DNA of 8,734 nt from JBOIBN01 sp050739575 (GCA_050739575.1 JBOIBN010000082.1:1-8734), one strand, 5' to 3'. Shown: positions 1 to 6,757, counted from the first letter of the stretch. A program made the numbers and translations. Notes: a model not told the origin generated them from the sequence alone.

Positions 1-396
1 TCCCTGCATGGAACCCGTCATGGCCATCGTGCCGTGATAGGCATCGCGCGAATCCAGGGTCGTGCTGCCATTCATATCCATGTTGCCCGCATTGCCGGTG
101 CATTTCATAGTGTAGGTCATCGCCTTCCCGGTAAAGTCGAACTTCGTCACGGCACAAGTCATGCCCTTGTCGTTCTGCGGCTTGGGCATGCCATGGTACT
201 TGTCGAGATCGGCCTGCGTCATGCAGCTACGTGTGGTTTGGGGCGGTACGGACATGCCCGACATCTGCATCTGGACGGTGGTTTCCCACAGCCCCGGATC
301 TATGGCATGCGACATGTCGGGGGCGGAGCCCGCAGCTCCTGCCGCAAGGGGTACGGCGGCGAAAGAAAGAATCAAAAATGTCGTCTTGAGCTTCAT
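1..396 (-). CDS. DUF3617-family secreted Met-rich protein, copy 1 (3' end beyond window)
   Basis: 132 codons are visible, read from the ATG at 396 down to base 1. The stop lies outside the window; by comparison with the 160-aa copy at 5271-5753 about 28 residues are missing. The start is supported by an AAGGAG ribosome site about 7 nt upstream, shared with copy 2. Residues 1-22 (MKLKTTFLILSFAAVPLAAG...) form a Sec signal peptide, so the product is probably periplasmic. The mature part opens with the family signature IDPGLWETTVQMQM and carries three visible cysteines (SCMTQ, MTCAV, MKCTG) matching cysteines of copy 2. Methionine is abundant, with 14 Met in about 110 mature residues. DUF3617 proteins have no established function to my knowledge. 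The gene lies 144 nt downstream of the Yip1 gene on the same strand and is probably co-transcribed with it. The family call is firm; the role is unknown. Confidence 0.9.
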   Translation of the reverse strand, partial: MKLKTTFLILSFAAVPLAAGAAGSAPDMSHAIDPGLWETTVQMQMSGMSVPPQTTRSCMTQADLDKYHGMPKPQNDKGMTCAVTKFDFTGKAMTYTMKCTGNAGNMDMNGSTTLDSRDAYHGTMAMTGSMQG

Positions 397-540
397 TTAA
401 TGTCTCCTTTACAAAAAGTTGAAAGATTCCGAAACCTCAGGCCCGGGGGCATAGTGACAACGAAGCAAGTTTTGCATTTTTTGCTTTGACCTTGTCGATC
501 CGATTCTCGCGTTTTCGCGTTCTCCATCTTGCTGCATCGC

Positions 541-1161
541 TCAACCGTAGAACATGACGTGGCCGTCGAAGGTCACGGCACCCGCGACGACGCCGATCAG
601 GAGGTAGATGACGATCGCGGCGACGATGACGACGACCGTGCAGGGCAGCGCGCGCTCACGCGGCACCTTCATCAGCGCGGGCACCCCGAGGTAGAGCAGG
701 TACAACCCGTAAAGCCCGATCAGTCCGCCGATGAACCCGATGGTGGGAAAGAGGTGAAAGATGCCGCCGAGCCAGCCGGGAATGGAGGAATAGGCCGCCA
801 CCTTGAACGCCTGCTGGAAATTCTTCTCGCCGCCGAAACTCGGTGCAACGAAGTCGATGATGAGTCCCAGCAGGTACACGGCCGCAAGCGCCAGGATGTA
901 GGCGATGAGGGCATAGATGAGCGCCTTGGCGAGCGAAGCGTGGATGCGGCCCAGTATTCCCAGAGTCCCGACCGCCCACAGGCCGATCAGGCTCGCTACC
1001 GGCCCGATGGCCGCGAGCGGAATGACGTAACCGCGGTAAAGCGCGGCCGGAGGCGTATCCTCGGCGGCAATACGCTCCCATTCCTCGCGCGGCCGAACGA
1101 GGATGTTCTGTACCCGGGCGATAAACCCATCGGCTGGGGCAGTACTGGCTTCGGTTGGCAT
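541..1161 (-). CDS. Yip1-family integral membrane protein, copy 1
   Basis: 206 aa from the ATG at 1161. A reading frame continues upstream to an ATG at 1260, but 1161 is preferred: it has GAGGA about 8 nt upstream, and its N-terminus MPTEAS lines up with MPIEAS of copy 2 (start 6475). The protein has a short amphipathic N-terminus (FIARVQNILVRPREEW, residues 13-28), then about five membrane helices near residues 45-66, 78-102, 121-136, 140-160 and 175-195. The region NFQQAFKVA to ALPCT (about 114-175) is almost unchanged from copy 2. Architecture and motifs fit the bacterial Yip1 domain (inner membrane). The eukaryotic name-giver acts in vesicle traffic; the bacterial function is unknown. It is the first gene of a two-gene unit with the DUF3617 gene. 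The longer start would place a run of ten G inside the coding region. Confidence 0.88.
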   Translation of the reverse strand: MPTEASTAPADGFIARVQNILVRPREEWERIAAEDTPPAALYRGYVIPLAAIGPVASLIGLWAVGTLGILGRIHASLAKALIYALIAYILALAAVYLLGLIIDFVAPSFGGEKNFQQAFKVAAYSSIPGWLGGIFHLFPTIGFIGGLIGLYGLYLLYLGVPALMKVPRERALPCTVVVIVAAIVIYLLIGVVAGAVTFDGHVMFYG

Positions 1162-1211
1162 CAGGATTTCCTCAGTCTGGCGCGGTGTGATCTGGTGTGC
1201 CGATCCATCCG

Positions 1212-1221
1212 CCCCCCCCCC
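1212..1221. repeat. Homopolymeric C10 tract (G10 on the coding strand of the Yip1 gene)
   Basis: Ten consecutive C on the plus strand, about 50 nt upstream of the preferred Yip1 copy 1 start at 1161. Read on the minus strand, it falls within the extended frame (MPRGGGADG) if translation instead began at 1260 or 1230. Copy 2 has no equivalent tract. Runs of this length are prone to slippage in vivo and to sequencing error. Confidence 0.95.
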
Positions 1222-1295
1222 GCGCGGCATATCTGAAGCATAGACGGCCTGGTTATTCATTCTCTACATCAACTTCTGCTCATTTTTTGTTCGCC

Positions 1296-1322
1296 CGGAG
1301 CGGAACCACTGCTCCCGCTCCG
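1296..1322. promoter_or_regulatory. Inverted repeat upstream of Yip1 copy 1
   Basis: Perfect 8-bp arms CGGAGCGG and CCGCTCCG are separated by 11 nt, in the intergenic region between the divergent genes starting at 1161 and 1454. No T-run follows on either strand, so an intrinsic terminator is unlikely. An operator or a structured leader is possible. The left arm begins in the sequence CGCCCGGA, which is also present upstream of Yip1 copy 2 (6605-6612), where another inverted repeat starts. Confidence 0.45.
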
Positions 1323-1340
1323 TTAATCCTCCAATCGAAA

Positions 1341-1362
1341 AGGACGTGCGCAAAAATTGAGC
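1341..1362 (-). promoter_or_regulatory. Conserved upstream element of module copy 1
   Basis: GGACGTGCGCAAAAATTGAG (plus-strand reading) resembles GGACATTCGCGCAAAAGTTTGA at 6662-6683. Both lie at a similar distance from their Yip1 ATG (about 187 and 195 nt). On the coding strand both read TCAA..TTTTGCGC..GTCC. This may be a promoter -35 region or a regulator site retained after duplication; no clear -10 box could be fixed. Confidence 0.35.
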
Positions 1363-1453
1363 ACTCTTTGGCGTAGAAAGTGGGCAGCCTTTTCTGCTCT
1401 ACTGTGTCCGTAGCTCCGTTGTCCCGAAATCTCAACCTTGCCAGGAGTCAGTC

Positions 1454-2074
1454 ATGTTGCATAAGCGCCTTCGCATCGCGCCTGTCGCATTCGTTCTTGC
1501 CCTCTTCCCGGGTATTCCTGCACTGGCGGCGCAATACGCCAGTCCGCCCAACGCCTATACGCTGACCGATACCAACTCGTTGGCCTCTCCCCAGACGGTG
1601 ACGTATTATCGCGACGGCGACATGGTAGCGACGGACACCGTGACTGCGCCTGCGGTGTCGCCGGCAGCGAATCTGCCGAATGGCTCGCACGTCCGGGCGG
1701 TGTACGATCTCAAGAACAAGCGTGGCTGGTCCTGGGATCCGACGGATGCCTCTATTCCGTGCACCAGCGGGTTCGGCGACTGGGGCAACCCGTTCGAATG
1801 GATGTCGCAAATATTCGGCGACGACATCTCCCAACTGCATCCGCAAGACCTCGGAACCGATACCGTGGCCGGATTGAAAAGCCAGATCATGGGGCTGAGC
1901 ATCCCGGGCCAGGGTAAGGCAAAAATCTGGGTGGACGAAAAGTATGGGCTGCTCGTGAAGATGACGGCGGCGGGGGCAGGTGGCAAGGACCAAACCGCAC
2001 TGGAGGTCACGCAGTTCAGCACCGCGAAACCTCCGGCTTCGGCCTTCGACGTCCCCGCACGTTGCCCGAAATGA
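1454..2074 (+). CDS. Secreted LolA-like protein, function unknown
   Basis: 206 aa. The ATG has an AGGAG site 6 nt upstream (1443-1447). Residues 1-25 are a signal peptide (KRLR, then VAFVLALFPG, cleavage near PALA|AQ), so the protein is probably periplasmic and lacks a lipobox cysteine. The C-terminal half (KAKIWVDEKYGLLVKM, residues 155-170, then LEVTQFSTAKPPASAFDVP) has the strand pattern of LolA/DUF4412-like folds, in which a half-barrel binds lipid or lipoprotein. Cys103 and Cys204 could form a disulfide. It starts divergently from the Yip1 copy 1 gene and is followed 113 nt later by a second secreted protein on the same strand. The fold assignment rests on pattern recognition only; a lipoprotein-carrier role is not shown. 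The coding call is strong and the family call moderate. Confidence 0.8.
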   Translation: MLHKRLRIAPVAFVLALFPGIPALAAQYASPPNAYTLTDTNSLASPQTVTYYRDGDMVATDTVTAPAVSPAANLPNGSHVRAVYDLKNKRGWSWDPTDASIPCTSGFGDWGNPFEWMSQIFGDDISQLHPQDLGTDTVAGLKSQIMGLSIPGQGKAKIWVDEKYGLLVKMTAAGAGGKDQTALEVTQFSTAKPPASAFDVPARCPK

Positions 2075-2187
2075 TTTTTGACTTCGGCCAATCGAGGTTC
2101 GATCACCGACTTTTTGAAGATTGAATCGGCGCATTCGCTGACAGCAAGGCCCCACCAATCAACCGTTTTTTTAATGGAGACAGGACG

Positions 2188-2739
2188 ATGCGAAAAGTGA
2201 TTCCCATTTCAATGAGCGTGGCCTTGGCTCTCGTAACGACGATCGCGCTTGCCCAAGGGGCAAGTCCAGCCGACCAGCAGTTTTTCAACCAGCATATCGG
2301 TGACCTGGTCACGCTCAAGCCCACTCCGCTCGACAATCCAGCGTTACCGAAAGTGTTTTCGGGCCAGTTCTACAACGTGGACGTTGTCGTGGCGGGAGGC
2401 GGCACGACAGTCCTGGTCGCCCGCCAAGGGTTCGGTCTGGTGCAGATGACGACGCCGTCCTCGACTGCGGACATGCCCGACTTCCTGAAGCTGCTCAATG
2501 CGGACTTCAGGCTGAAGTCGGACGAAGACGCCCACACGCTGCAGGACGCACTCGACGTCCTGTACCCGATAGATTCCGACTTCGGCGGCGAAGACGCTCA
2601 GGCGAAAACGATCAAACATGCCGGCAACGAATGGACGTTCGTACGCGGCAAGTTCTTCGATCATCTCAAGGGCTTCGTGGTTACGACGACTGCCGATGGC
2701 GTCGTCACCGACGTGCAATACTCGCTCGAGATTAAATGA
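2188..2739 (+). CDS. Secreted protein of unknown family
   Basis: 183 aa. The ATG is preceded by GGAGACAGGA. Residues 1-22 form a signal peptide (MRKVIPISMSVALALVTTIA, cleavage near ALA|QGA), predicting a periplasmic product. The mature part has no cysteine, is acidic, and looks like a small alpha/beta domain: a strand-rich stretch around residues 60-90 (FYNVDVVVAGGGTTVLVARQ), a helical middle, and a C-terminal strand pair ending VTDVQYSLEIK. I do not recognise the family. It follows the LolA-like gene by 113 nt on the same strand and could share its transcript, although it has its own good ribosome site. It converges with the TPR regulator gene, leaving 37 nt between the stop codons with no obvious terminator hairpin. 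Confidence 0.75.
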   Translation: MRKVIPISMSVALALVTTIALAQGASPADQQFFNQHIGDLVTLKPTPLDNPALPKVFSGQFYNVDVVVAGGGTTVLVARQGFGLVQMTTPSSTADMPDFLKLLNADFRLKSDEDAHTLQDALDVLYPIDSDFGGEDAQAKTIKHAGNEWTFVRGKFFDHLKGFVVTTTADGVVTDVQYSLEIK

Positions 2740-2776
2740 GGGCGGGCGCAAACCGCGGGCAATCTACGGCGAACGA

Positions 2777-4831
2777 CTAGGGAGGCGCCGATTTGCCCGT
2801 GGGTTCCCCGGTCATCGGCAGGTGCATGACGGCGAGAATCGCCTTGAAGCGGGGATCGGCGGTCCAGTCGGCCTTGCGGTCCGCAACCACCGGCATCATG
2901 AGATGATCGTGATCGGCGGCGGCGCGGGCAAGCGATGAAAATGTCTGGTCCTTGTCGCCTAGCGCCCAGTAAAGCAGCGCCAGCGAAACGCCGGACACGT
3001 AGTGGTGACTGGCGCGCAATTCCAGCGCGGCGAGTTCGGCGCTCCCCTTGTCACGATCGCCGTTCAGTATAAAGGCCAGCCCGAGCATGGCAAGATAACT
3101 TGCCGGGTGCGGGGCCGGCGTGAGTTGTACAGCCGTTTGCATCTCCCGAAGCGCCACGTCGTAACGCCCCTTCGCCAAGTACGCTTCGACAAGTAGCAGA
3201 TGCGCGAGCGGGAAACCCGGATCGAGCGCGATCGCAGCATGGTATTGGGTTATCGCGCCTTCGATGTTGCCCGTATAAAGCAGAGCGCGACCGAGATCGG
3301 CGTTGACGATGGGCGAGAGGGGATCGAGTTCATGCGCGGTCTGCATCTCCTTCAAGGCGCCTTGCATGTCCCCGGCAAACCACAGATAGATGGCGTACCA
3401 TTGGTGCGCGGTGACATCATTGGGATCCAGCTTGAGCGCCGTTCGGAACTCGTGCGCCGCCTGCTGCCATTCCCAGTGTTCCTCGTACAGTTCCCCAAGT
3501 ACCGCGTGCGGGTCGGCGAGTTGCGCATCCAGCGCAATGGCTTTTTGGGCCGCCGCCACGGCATCGGCATAATGCGTGTCGGGCGGCGCGTCGCTGTTGT
3601 AATCGCGCAGCACCGCATAGGCCATCGCAACCCCGCTCCACGCGGGCGCGTAGTCCGGATCGGCCTGAATCGCGCGCTGGAAATAGGCGATCGCTTCATC
3701 GATGCTTCGGATGGTGCGGCGGTTCAGGTATTCCAGACCGACGAGATAGTAATCGTGCGCTTCGGGACTGGCCGTTTTCGACCGGGGATGTAACCCGGCC
3801 AGCGCCGCGGCGCCGCGCTCGAGATGCAACTGCTTGATGACAGACCCCGCGATCTCGTCTTCCACGTCGATAAGATTCCGGGAAGTCGCATCGTATTCGT
3901 TGGACCATAGCTCATAGCCGTCGTGCGCGTTGACGAGGGCCACGCGCACGCGGAACGTATCGCCCGAATTCTGCACGCTGCCTTCGAGAACGTTTTCGAC
4001 TCCCAATGCGCGTGCCGCTGCGCGCACGTCTACCGGCCTGTCGCGAAAGACGAAGGCCGAAGTCTGGGCTGTAACCCGGAGATTGGGGACGCGTCCGAGA
4101 CGATTGATCAGCTCGTCGGTAAGGCCGTCGCTCAAATGCTGTACGGTTGGATCCTGATTCATGTTGAGGAAAGGCAACACCGCAAGCGTCGCCTGGCCAT
4201 TGGCCGGTCCCGCGGATGCTTTCAAGGCAGCGGCTTCGTGGCTGCGGATCGTGGGAAGCAGCAGCCAGATGCTCACCGCAAGTACGGCAAGCACCAGGAT
4301 GCCAAAAGCCAGCCGCGGGAGATACCGCGAGCGTCGGGAAATTGCTGCCGTGGTATGCGGGTCAAGCTCCTTGTGAGGAATTTCGGCGGCGACGGAAGCC
4401 CGTTTCGCCTGCACTTCGGCCAATGCTGTTTCCGCCTCCCACAACTGTGCAGTCAGCACCCGCACCGCATCAGCCAAACGTCGGCGATACGTGCTCCAAC
4501 TCATGCTCAGCGCATCGGCCACGGCCTGCTGGCTGCGCATCGGTTTTAGAAAGGTCAGTTCCAGCACACGCTTGAGGACGCTGAGTTCCGGGGTATCGCT
4601 CAAGCATTCGAACTGCTCGCGTAGCATCTCCTTGAGAGCCTGCGTGGATCCTACAGACGAGGCGCCGGCCGACAGTGCCATGGCGGCAAACAGGCGCGAC
4701 CGCAGCAGTGGATTCTCGCGTAAGCGGTCAGTCCGATGATAATGCCTCAACGCCTCACGCACCGCGGCGGCGAACTCGATTTCACTTAGGGGCGGAGCGG
4801 ACGGCGAGGATGCCGGATTATGATCGTTCAA
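2777..4831 (-). CDS. Membrane-anchored HTH / TolB-like / TPR protein, probable CadC-like regulator
   Basis: 684 aa from a TTG at 4831, chosen because GAGGGTA sits 5 nt upstream and because the frame beyond it (to a TTG at 4951) encodes an unlikely Trp/Cys/Arg-rich stretch. Domains, numbered from this start: cytoplasmic N-terminus about 15-135 with RLRENPLLRSRL and a helix-turn-helix near 98-125 (QQAVADALSMSWSTYRRRL); one membrane helix about 172-194; a TolB-amino-terminal-like/COG5616 domain about 214-335 (LAVLPFLNMN, SDGLTDELINRL, VLEGSVQ, LWSNEYD); TPR repeats about 357-640 (AIAYFQRAIQADPDYAPAW, GAITQYHAAIALDPGFPLAH and others). This layout matches one-component transmembrane regulators in which a periplasmic sensor controls a cytoplasmic DNA-binding domain. 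The HTH is not the usual OmpR-type winged helix; it resembles a sigma region 4-like fold. Its targets are unknown, and the flanking envelope genes are plausible. DNA binding is inferred, not shown. Confidence 0.85.
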   Translation of the reverse strand: MNDHNPASSPSAPPLSEIEFAAAVREALRHYHRTDRLRENPLLRSRLFAAMALSAGASSVGSTQALKEMLREQFECLSDTPELSVLKRVLELTFLKPMRSQQAVADALSMSWSTYRRRLADAVRVLTAQLWEAETALAEVQAKRASVAAEIPHKELDPHTTAAISRRSRYLPRLAFGILVLAVLAVSIWLLLPTIRSHEAAALKASAGPANGQATLAVLPFLNMNQDPTVQHLSDGLTDELINRLGRVPNLRVTAQTSAFVFRDRPVDVRAAARALGVENVLEGSVQNSGDTFRVRVALVNAHDGYELWSNEYDATSRNLIDVEDEIAGSVIKQLHLERGAAALAGLHPRSKTASPEAHDYYLVGLEYLNRRTIRSIDEAIAYFQRAIQADPDYAPAWSGVAMAYAVLRDYNSDAPPDTHYADAVAAAQKAIALDAQLADPHAVLGELYEEHWEWQQAAHEFRTALKLDPNDVTAHQWYAIYLWFAGDMQGALKEMQTAHELDPLSPIVNADLGRALLYTGNIEGAITQYHAAIALDPGFPLAHLLLVEAYLAKGRYDVALREMQTAVQLTPAPHPASYLAMLGLAFILNGDRDKGSAELAALELRASHHYVSGVSLALLYWALGDKDQTFSSLARAAADHDHLMMPVVADRKADWTADPRFKAILAVMHLPMTGEPTGKSAPP

Positions 4832-5193
4832 CGGACTACCCTCGCGTTCGCGTCGCAACGCTTGCGGGCGCTGTCGTCTCCAGCATGAGGCGCGGATCCT
4901 GCAAATGCATCCCTGCCACCACGGTTCGGCATCTTCGCTTTCAGATCCCAATAATAAACCAGCGGGCCTCGTTTGTGTCCTGACATATTTCAGCGTTGAT
5001 TTCAGAGCCGGGCTCCACCATCACTGGTTCGCGCCCGAACAAATCCCGTTCCGGGAAATCGGATCGCATTCCATCTTGGATATTTATACAGTGAAACGAA
5101 GGCCGTCAGTACCGACGTCGGGCGAGAGATCGGCGGTGTTGCTCGCAATCGGCAGCCGGCTTGCTGCCCTCCCGTCCTTGATGAAACGAGTTA
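4832..5193. other. Gene-free interval upstream of the TPR regulator
   Basis: No convincing gene is seen on either strand. It should hold the promoter of the TPR gene. On the minus strand a weak candidate is TATAAA (complement of 5083-5088) with CTGACG (complement of 5104-5109) 15 bp upstream, which is shorter than the usual spacing. A small hairpin TCCCG-TTC-CGGGA lies at 5044-5056. Reading frames crossing the interval lack good start signals and family features. Confidence 0.5.
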
Positions 5194-5233
5194 GAGAATG
5201 GACACCGCGCAACGTTGCACGGTGTCCATTCTC
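5194..5233. repeat. 40-nt near-perfect palindrome
   Basis: The two 20-nt halves are reverse complements apart from one position (C at 5208 against A at 5219). The outer 14 bp are perfect (GAGAATGGACACCG / CGGTGTCCATTCTC) and the centre GCAACGTTGC is itself a perfect palindrome. In minus-strand RNA the odd pair becomes a U-G wobble, so the hairpin is fully paired only in that direction. It lies 37 nt past the stop of the DUF3617 copy 2 gene, so it may end or stabilise that transcript. No clear U-run follows, so a classical intrinsic terminator is not supported. Alternatives are a protein-binding palindrome, a REP-like element or the end of a lost mobile element. Confidence 0.9.
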
Positions 5234-5270
5234 ATGACGCCCCGATCCTCGGAATGAGGAGAAACAGCCT

Positions 5271-5753
5271 TCAGCCGCCACTGCCGGGTGCGGGCGCCGA
5301 GCAGTCACCAACGCGCTTGGACGTGTAGTTGCTCGTCATCCGCATGGGATGGCCCTGCATGGTACCCGTCATGGTCATCGTGCCGTGATTGGCGTCGCGC
5401 GAATCAAGGATCGTGGAGCCTTTCATCGTCATGTCGCCCTGCGTACCGGTGCACTTCATGGTGTAGGTCATCGTGTTCCCGGACATGTGGTAATCCGGCG
5501 TACTGCAGGACATATCGGCCGTGTTCTGCGGCGGGGGCATGCCCTTGTACTTGTCGAGCTCGGCCTGGGTGATGCAGTGTTTAACGCTGTGGGCGCCGAG
5601 CTGCATGGGCACACCGGTCATCTGCATTTGCACGGTCGTTTCCCACAGACCCGGGTCTATTGCCTTGGATATGTCCGGGGACGAGCCCGAAGCCACGGCG
5701 GTGAACGGTAAGGCGGCAAAAGAAAGTATCGCCAGTGTCGACTTGAGTTTCAT
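5271..5753 (-). CDS. DUF3617-family secreted Met-rich protein, copy 2
   Basis: 160 aa, complete. The ATG at 5753 has AAGGAG about 7 nt upstream, as in copy 1. The signal peptide is residues 1-21 (MKLKSTLAILSFAALPFTAVA). The mature chain begins near SGSSPDISKAIDPGLWETTV, has four cysteines (KHCITQ, MSCST, MKCTG, GDCSAP) that could form two disulfides, and contains 15 Met in about 139 residues, often in MTM or MQM pairs. The region is predicted to be periplasmic. Long segments are nearly the same as copy 1 (IDPGLWETTVQMQM, MTYTMKCTG, LDSRDA, HGTM.MTG.MQG). It lies 86 nt downstream of Yip1 copy 2 and upstream of the 40-nt palindrome. DUF3617 function is unknown; Met and Cys richness permits but does not prove metal binding or oxidant quenching. 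Confidence 0.93.
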   Translation of the reverse strand: MKLKSTLAILSFAALPFTAVASGSSPDISKAIDPGLWETTVQMQMTGVPMQLGAHSVKHCITQAELDKYKGMPPPQNTADMSCSTPDYHMSGNTMTYTMKCTGTQGDMTMKGSTILDSRDANHGTMTMTGTMQGHPMRMTSNYTSKRVGDCSAPAPGSGG

Positions 5754-5839
5754 GTTTGTCTCCTTCGCAAACGATCAAAAAATATTGAAGCCCCGGCCGA
5801 TCGTCATGCCGGCGGCGAACCCGCGTTGCGCTCTCAGCC

Positions 5840-6475
5840 CTAGTAAAGGATGTGGCCACCGAATGTGATCGCGCTCGCAATGATCACGATCAGGATATAG
5901 ATGATGATCGCAGCGACGATGATGACAATCGTGCACGGCAGCGCACGCTCGCGCGGCACCTTCATCAGCGCGGGCACCCCTAGGTAGAGCAGGTACAAGC
6001 CGTAGAGGCCGATGAGCCCCCCGATGAAGGCGATAACGTGAAACAGGTTGAAGATTCCGCCGAGCCAGGCGGGGATGGAGGAATAGACCGCCACCTTGAA
6101 CGCCTGCTGAAAATTCTTTTCGCCACCGAAATTCGGCGACACATAGCTAATGATAAGCCCCAGCACGTACACTGCACCCAGCGCCATGATATATAGAATG
6201 ATGGCGTAGAGCAGCGCCCTGCCGAAGGGGATGTGGACATAGACGCTGCCCAGGATTCCGGCGGATACGCCTATTCCGATGGCCCACAGACCGATCAGGC
6301 TGGCTACCGGCCCGATGGCGGCCAGCGGAAGCACATAGCGGGGATAAAGCGTGGCCGGAGGCGTGTTCTCCCCGGCGATAACCTCCCATTCCTCACGCGG
6401 CTTGACGAGGATGTTCTGAATCCGGGCAACGAAACCCCGGCTTCCGGCCGGGACCGGACTGGCTTCGATTGGCAT
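5840..6475 (-). CDS. Yip1-family integral membrane protein, copy 2
   Basis: 211 aa from the ATG at 6475, which has AGGGAGA about 6 nt upstream. The open frame runs further up to 6820, but that part lacks a matching N-terminus in copy 1 and runs across the start of the divergent CoxG gene, so the short start is preferred. The N-terminal segment GFVARIQNILVKPREEW is followed by about five hydrophobic helices. The stretch NFQQAFKVAVYSSIP through VPRERALPCT is almost identical to copy 1, while the loop after helix 1 is longer (IGIGVSAGILGSVYVHIP). Predicted inner-membrane Yip1-domain protein of unknown function. It is first in a unit with DUF3617 copy 2 and is divergent from the CoxG gene, with 282 nt between the starts. 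Confidence 0.9.
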   Translation of the reverse strand: MPIEASPVPAGSRGFVARIQNILVKPREEWEVIAGENTPPATLYPRYVLPLAAIGPVASLIGLWAIGIGVSAGILGSVYVHIPFGRALLYAIILYIMALGAVYVLGLIISYVSPNFGGEKNFQQAFKVAVYSSIPAWLGGIFNLFHVIAFIGGLIGLYGLYLLYLGVPALMKVPRERALPCTIVIIVAAIIIYILIVIIASAITFGGHILY

Positions 6476-6580
6476 GACGATCTCCCTGTGTCTGGTGTGC
6501 CGATTCGCGGCGGATAACATCCGCCGTCGTATCGAATCACAAATTGCCCCTTGAAGCAAGTTTTCGCCAATTTTCGTCTG

Positions 6581-6684
6581 TTTTTGTTCATGGTGCACTC
6601 CCGACGCCCGGATAGCCGTATCCTGCGGAAACCGGGTGGCGTCTCGGGCGACGATAGGTAGGGACATTCGCGCAAAAGTTTGAC
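6581..6684 (-). promoter_or_regulatory. Upstream control region of module copy 2, similar to copy 1
   Basis: In order away from the Yip1 start it contains TTTTTGTTC (6581-6589), CGCCCGGA (6605-6612) inside an imperfect inverted repeat GACGCC / GGCGTC (6603-6643, with an inner GGATA-GCCG-TATCC hairpin), and GCGCAAAAGTTTGA (6670-6683). Copy 1 shows the same three blocks in the same order at 1284-1292, 1292-1299 and 1348-1360. The order and spacing argue for a duplicated promoter/operator region, although the hairpin sequences differ. The exact promoter boxes are not resolved. Confidence 0.4.
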
Positions 6685-6757
6685 GGAAAGGGCATCTTGG
6701 TCGCTGCGCCCATCGGGGTATCCCGTAAACTGATTTCGAACCTGTCCGCCTTGAAGC

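Noticed and set aside
463..486. Possible hairpin AAGCAA...TTGCTT between Yip1 copy 1 and DUF3617 copy 1
   Set aside because: A 6-bp AT-rich stem with a 12-nt loop is too weak to be a terminator, and the genes on both sides appear to be one unit.
529..1236. Plus-strand open frame of 235 codons opposite Yip1 copy 1
   Set aside because: Its charged, low-complexity Asp/Arg product is the mirror of a membrane protein gene in GC-rich DNA; the minus strand has five helices and a paralog.
1162..1260. N-terminal extension of Yip1 copy 1 to the ATG at 1260
   Set aside because: Poor ribosome site, no counterpart in copy 2, and it runs through the G10 tract. Kept only as an alternative in the phase-variation finding.
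4832..4951. 40-codon extension of the TPR regulator to the TTG at 4951
   Set aside because: The Trp/Cys/Arg-rich composition is unlike the rest of the protein, and the TTG at 4831 has a better placed GAGGGTA site.
5194..5233. Reading the palindrome as a classical intrinsic terminator or an IS end
   Set aside because: There is no U-run on either side, and no transposase, target duplication or second copy is visible in the window.
4905..5237. Plus-strand open frame of 110 codons running into the palindrome
   Set aside because: No start signal or recognisable features, and it crosses a likely promoter region and the 40-nt palindrome.
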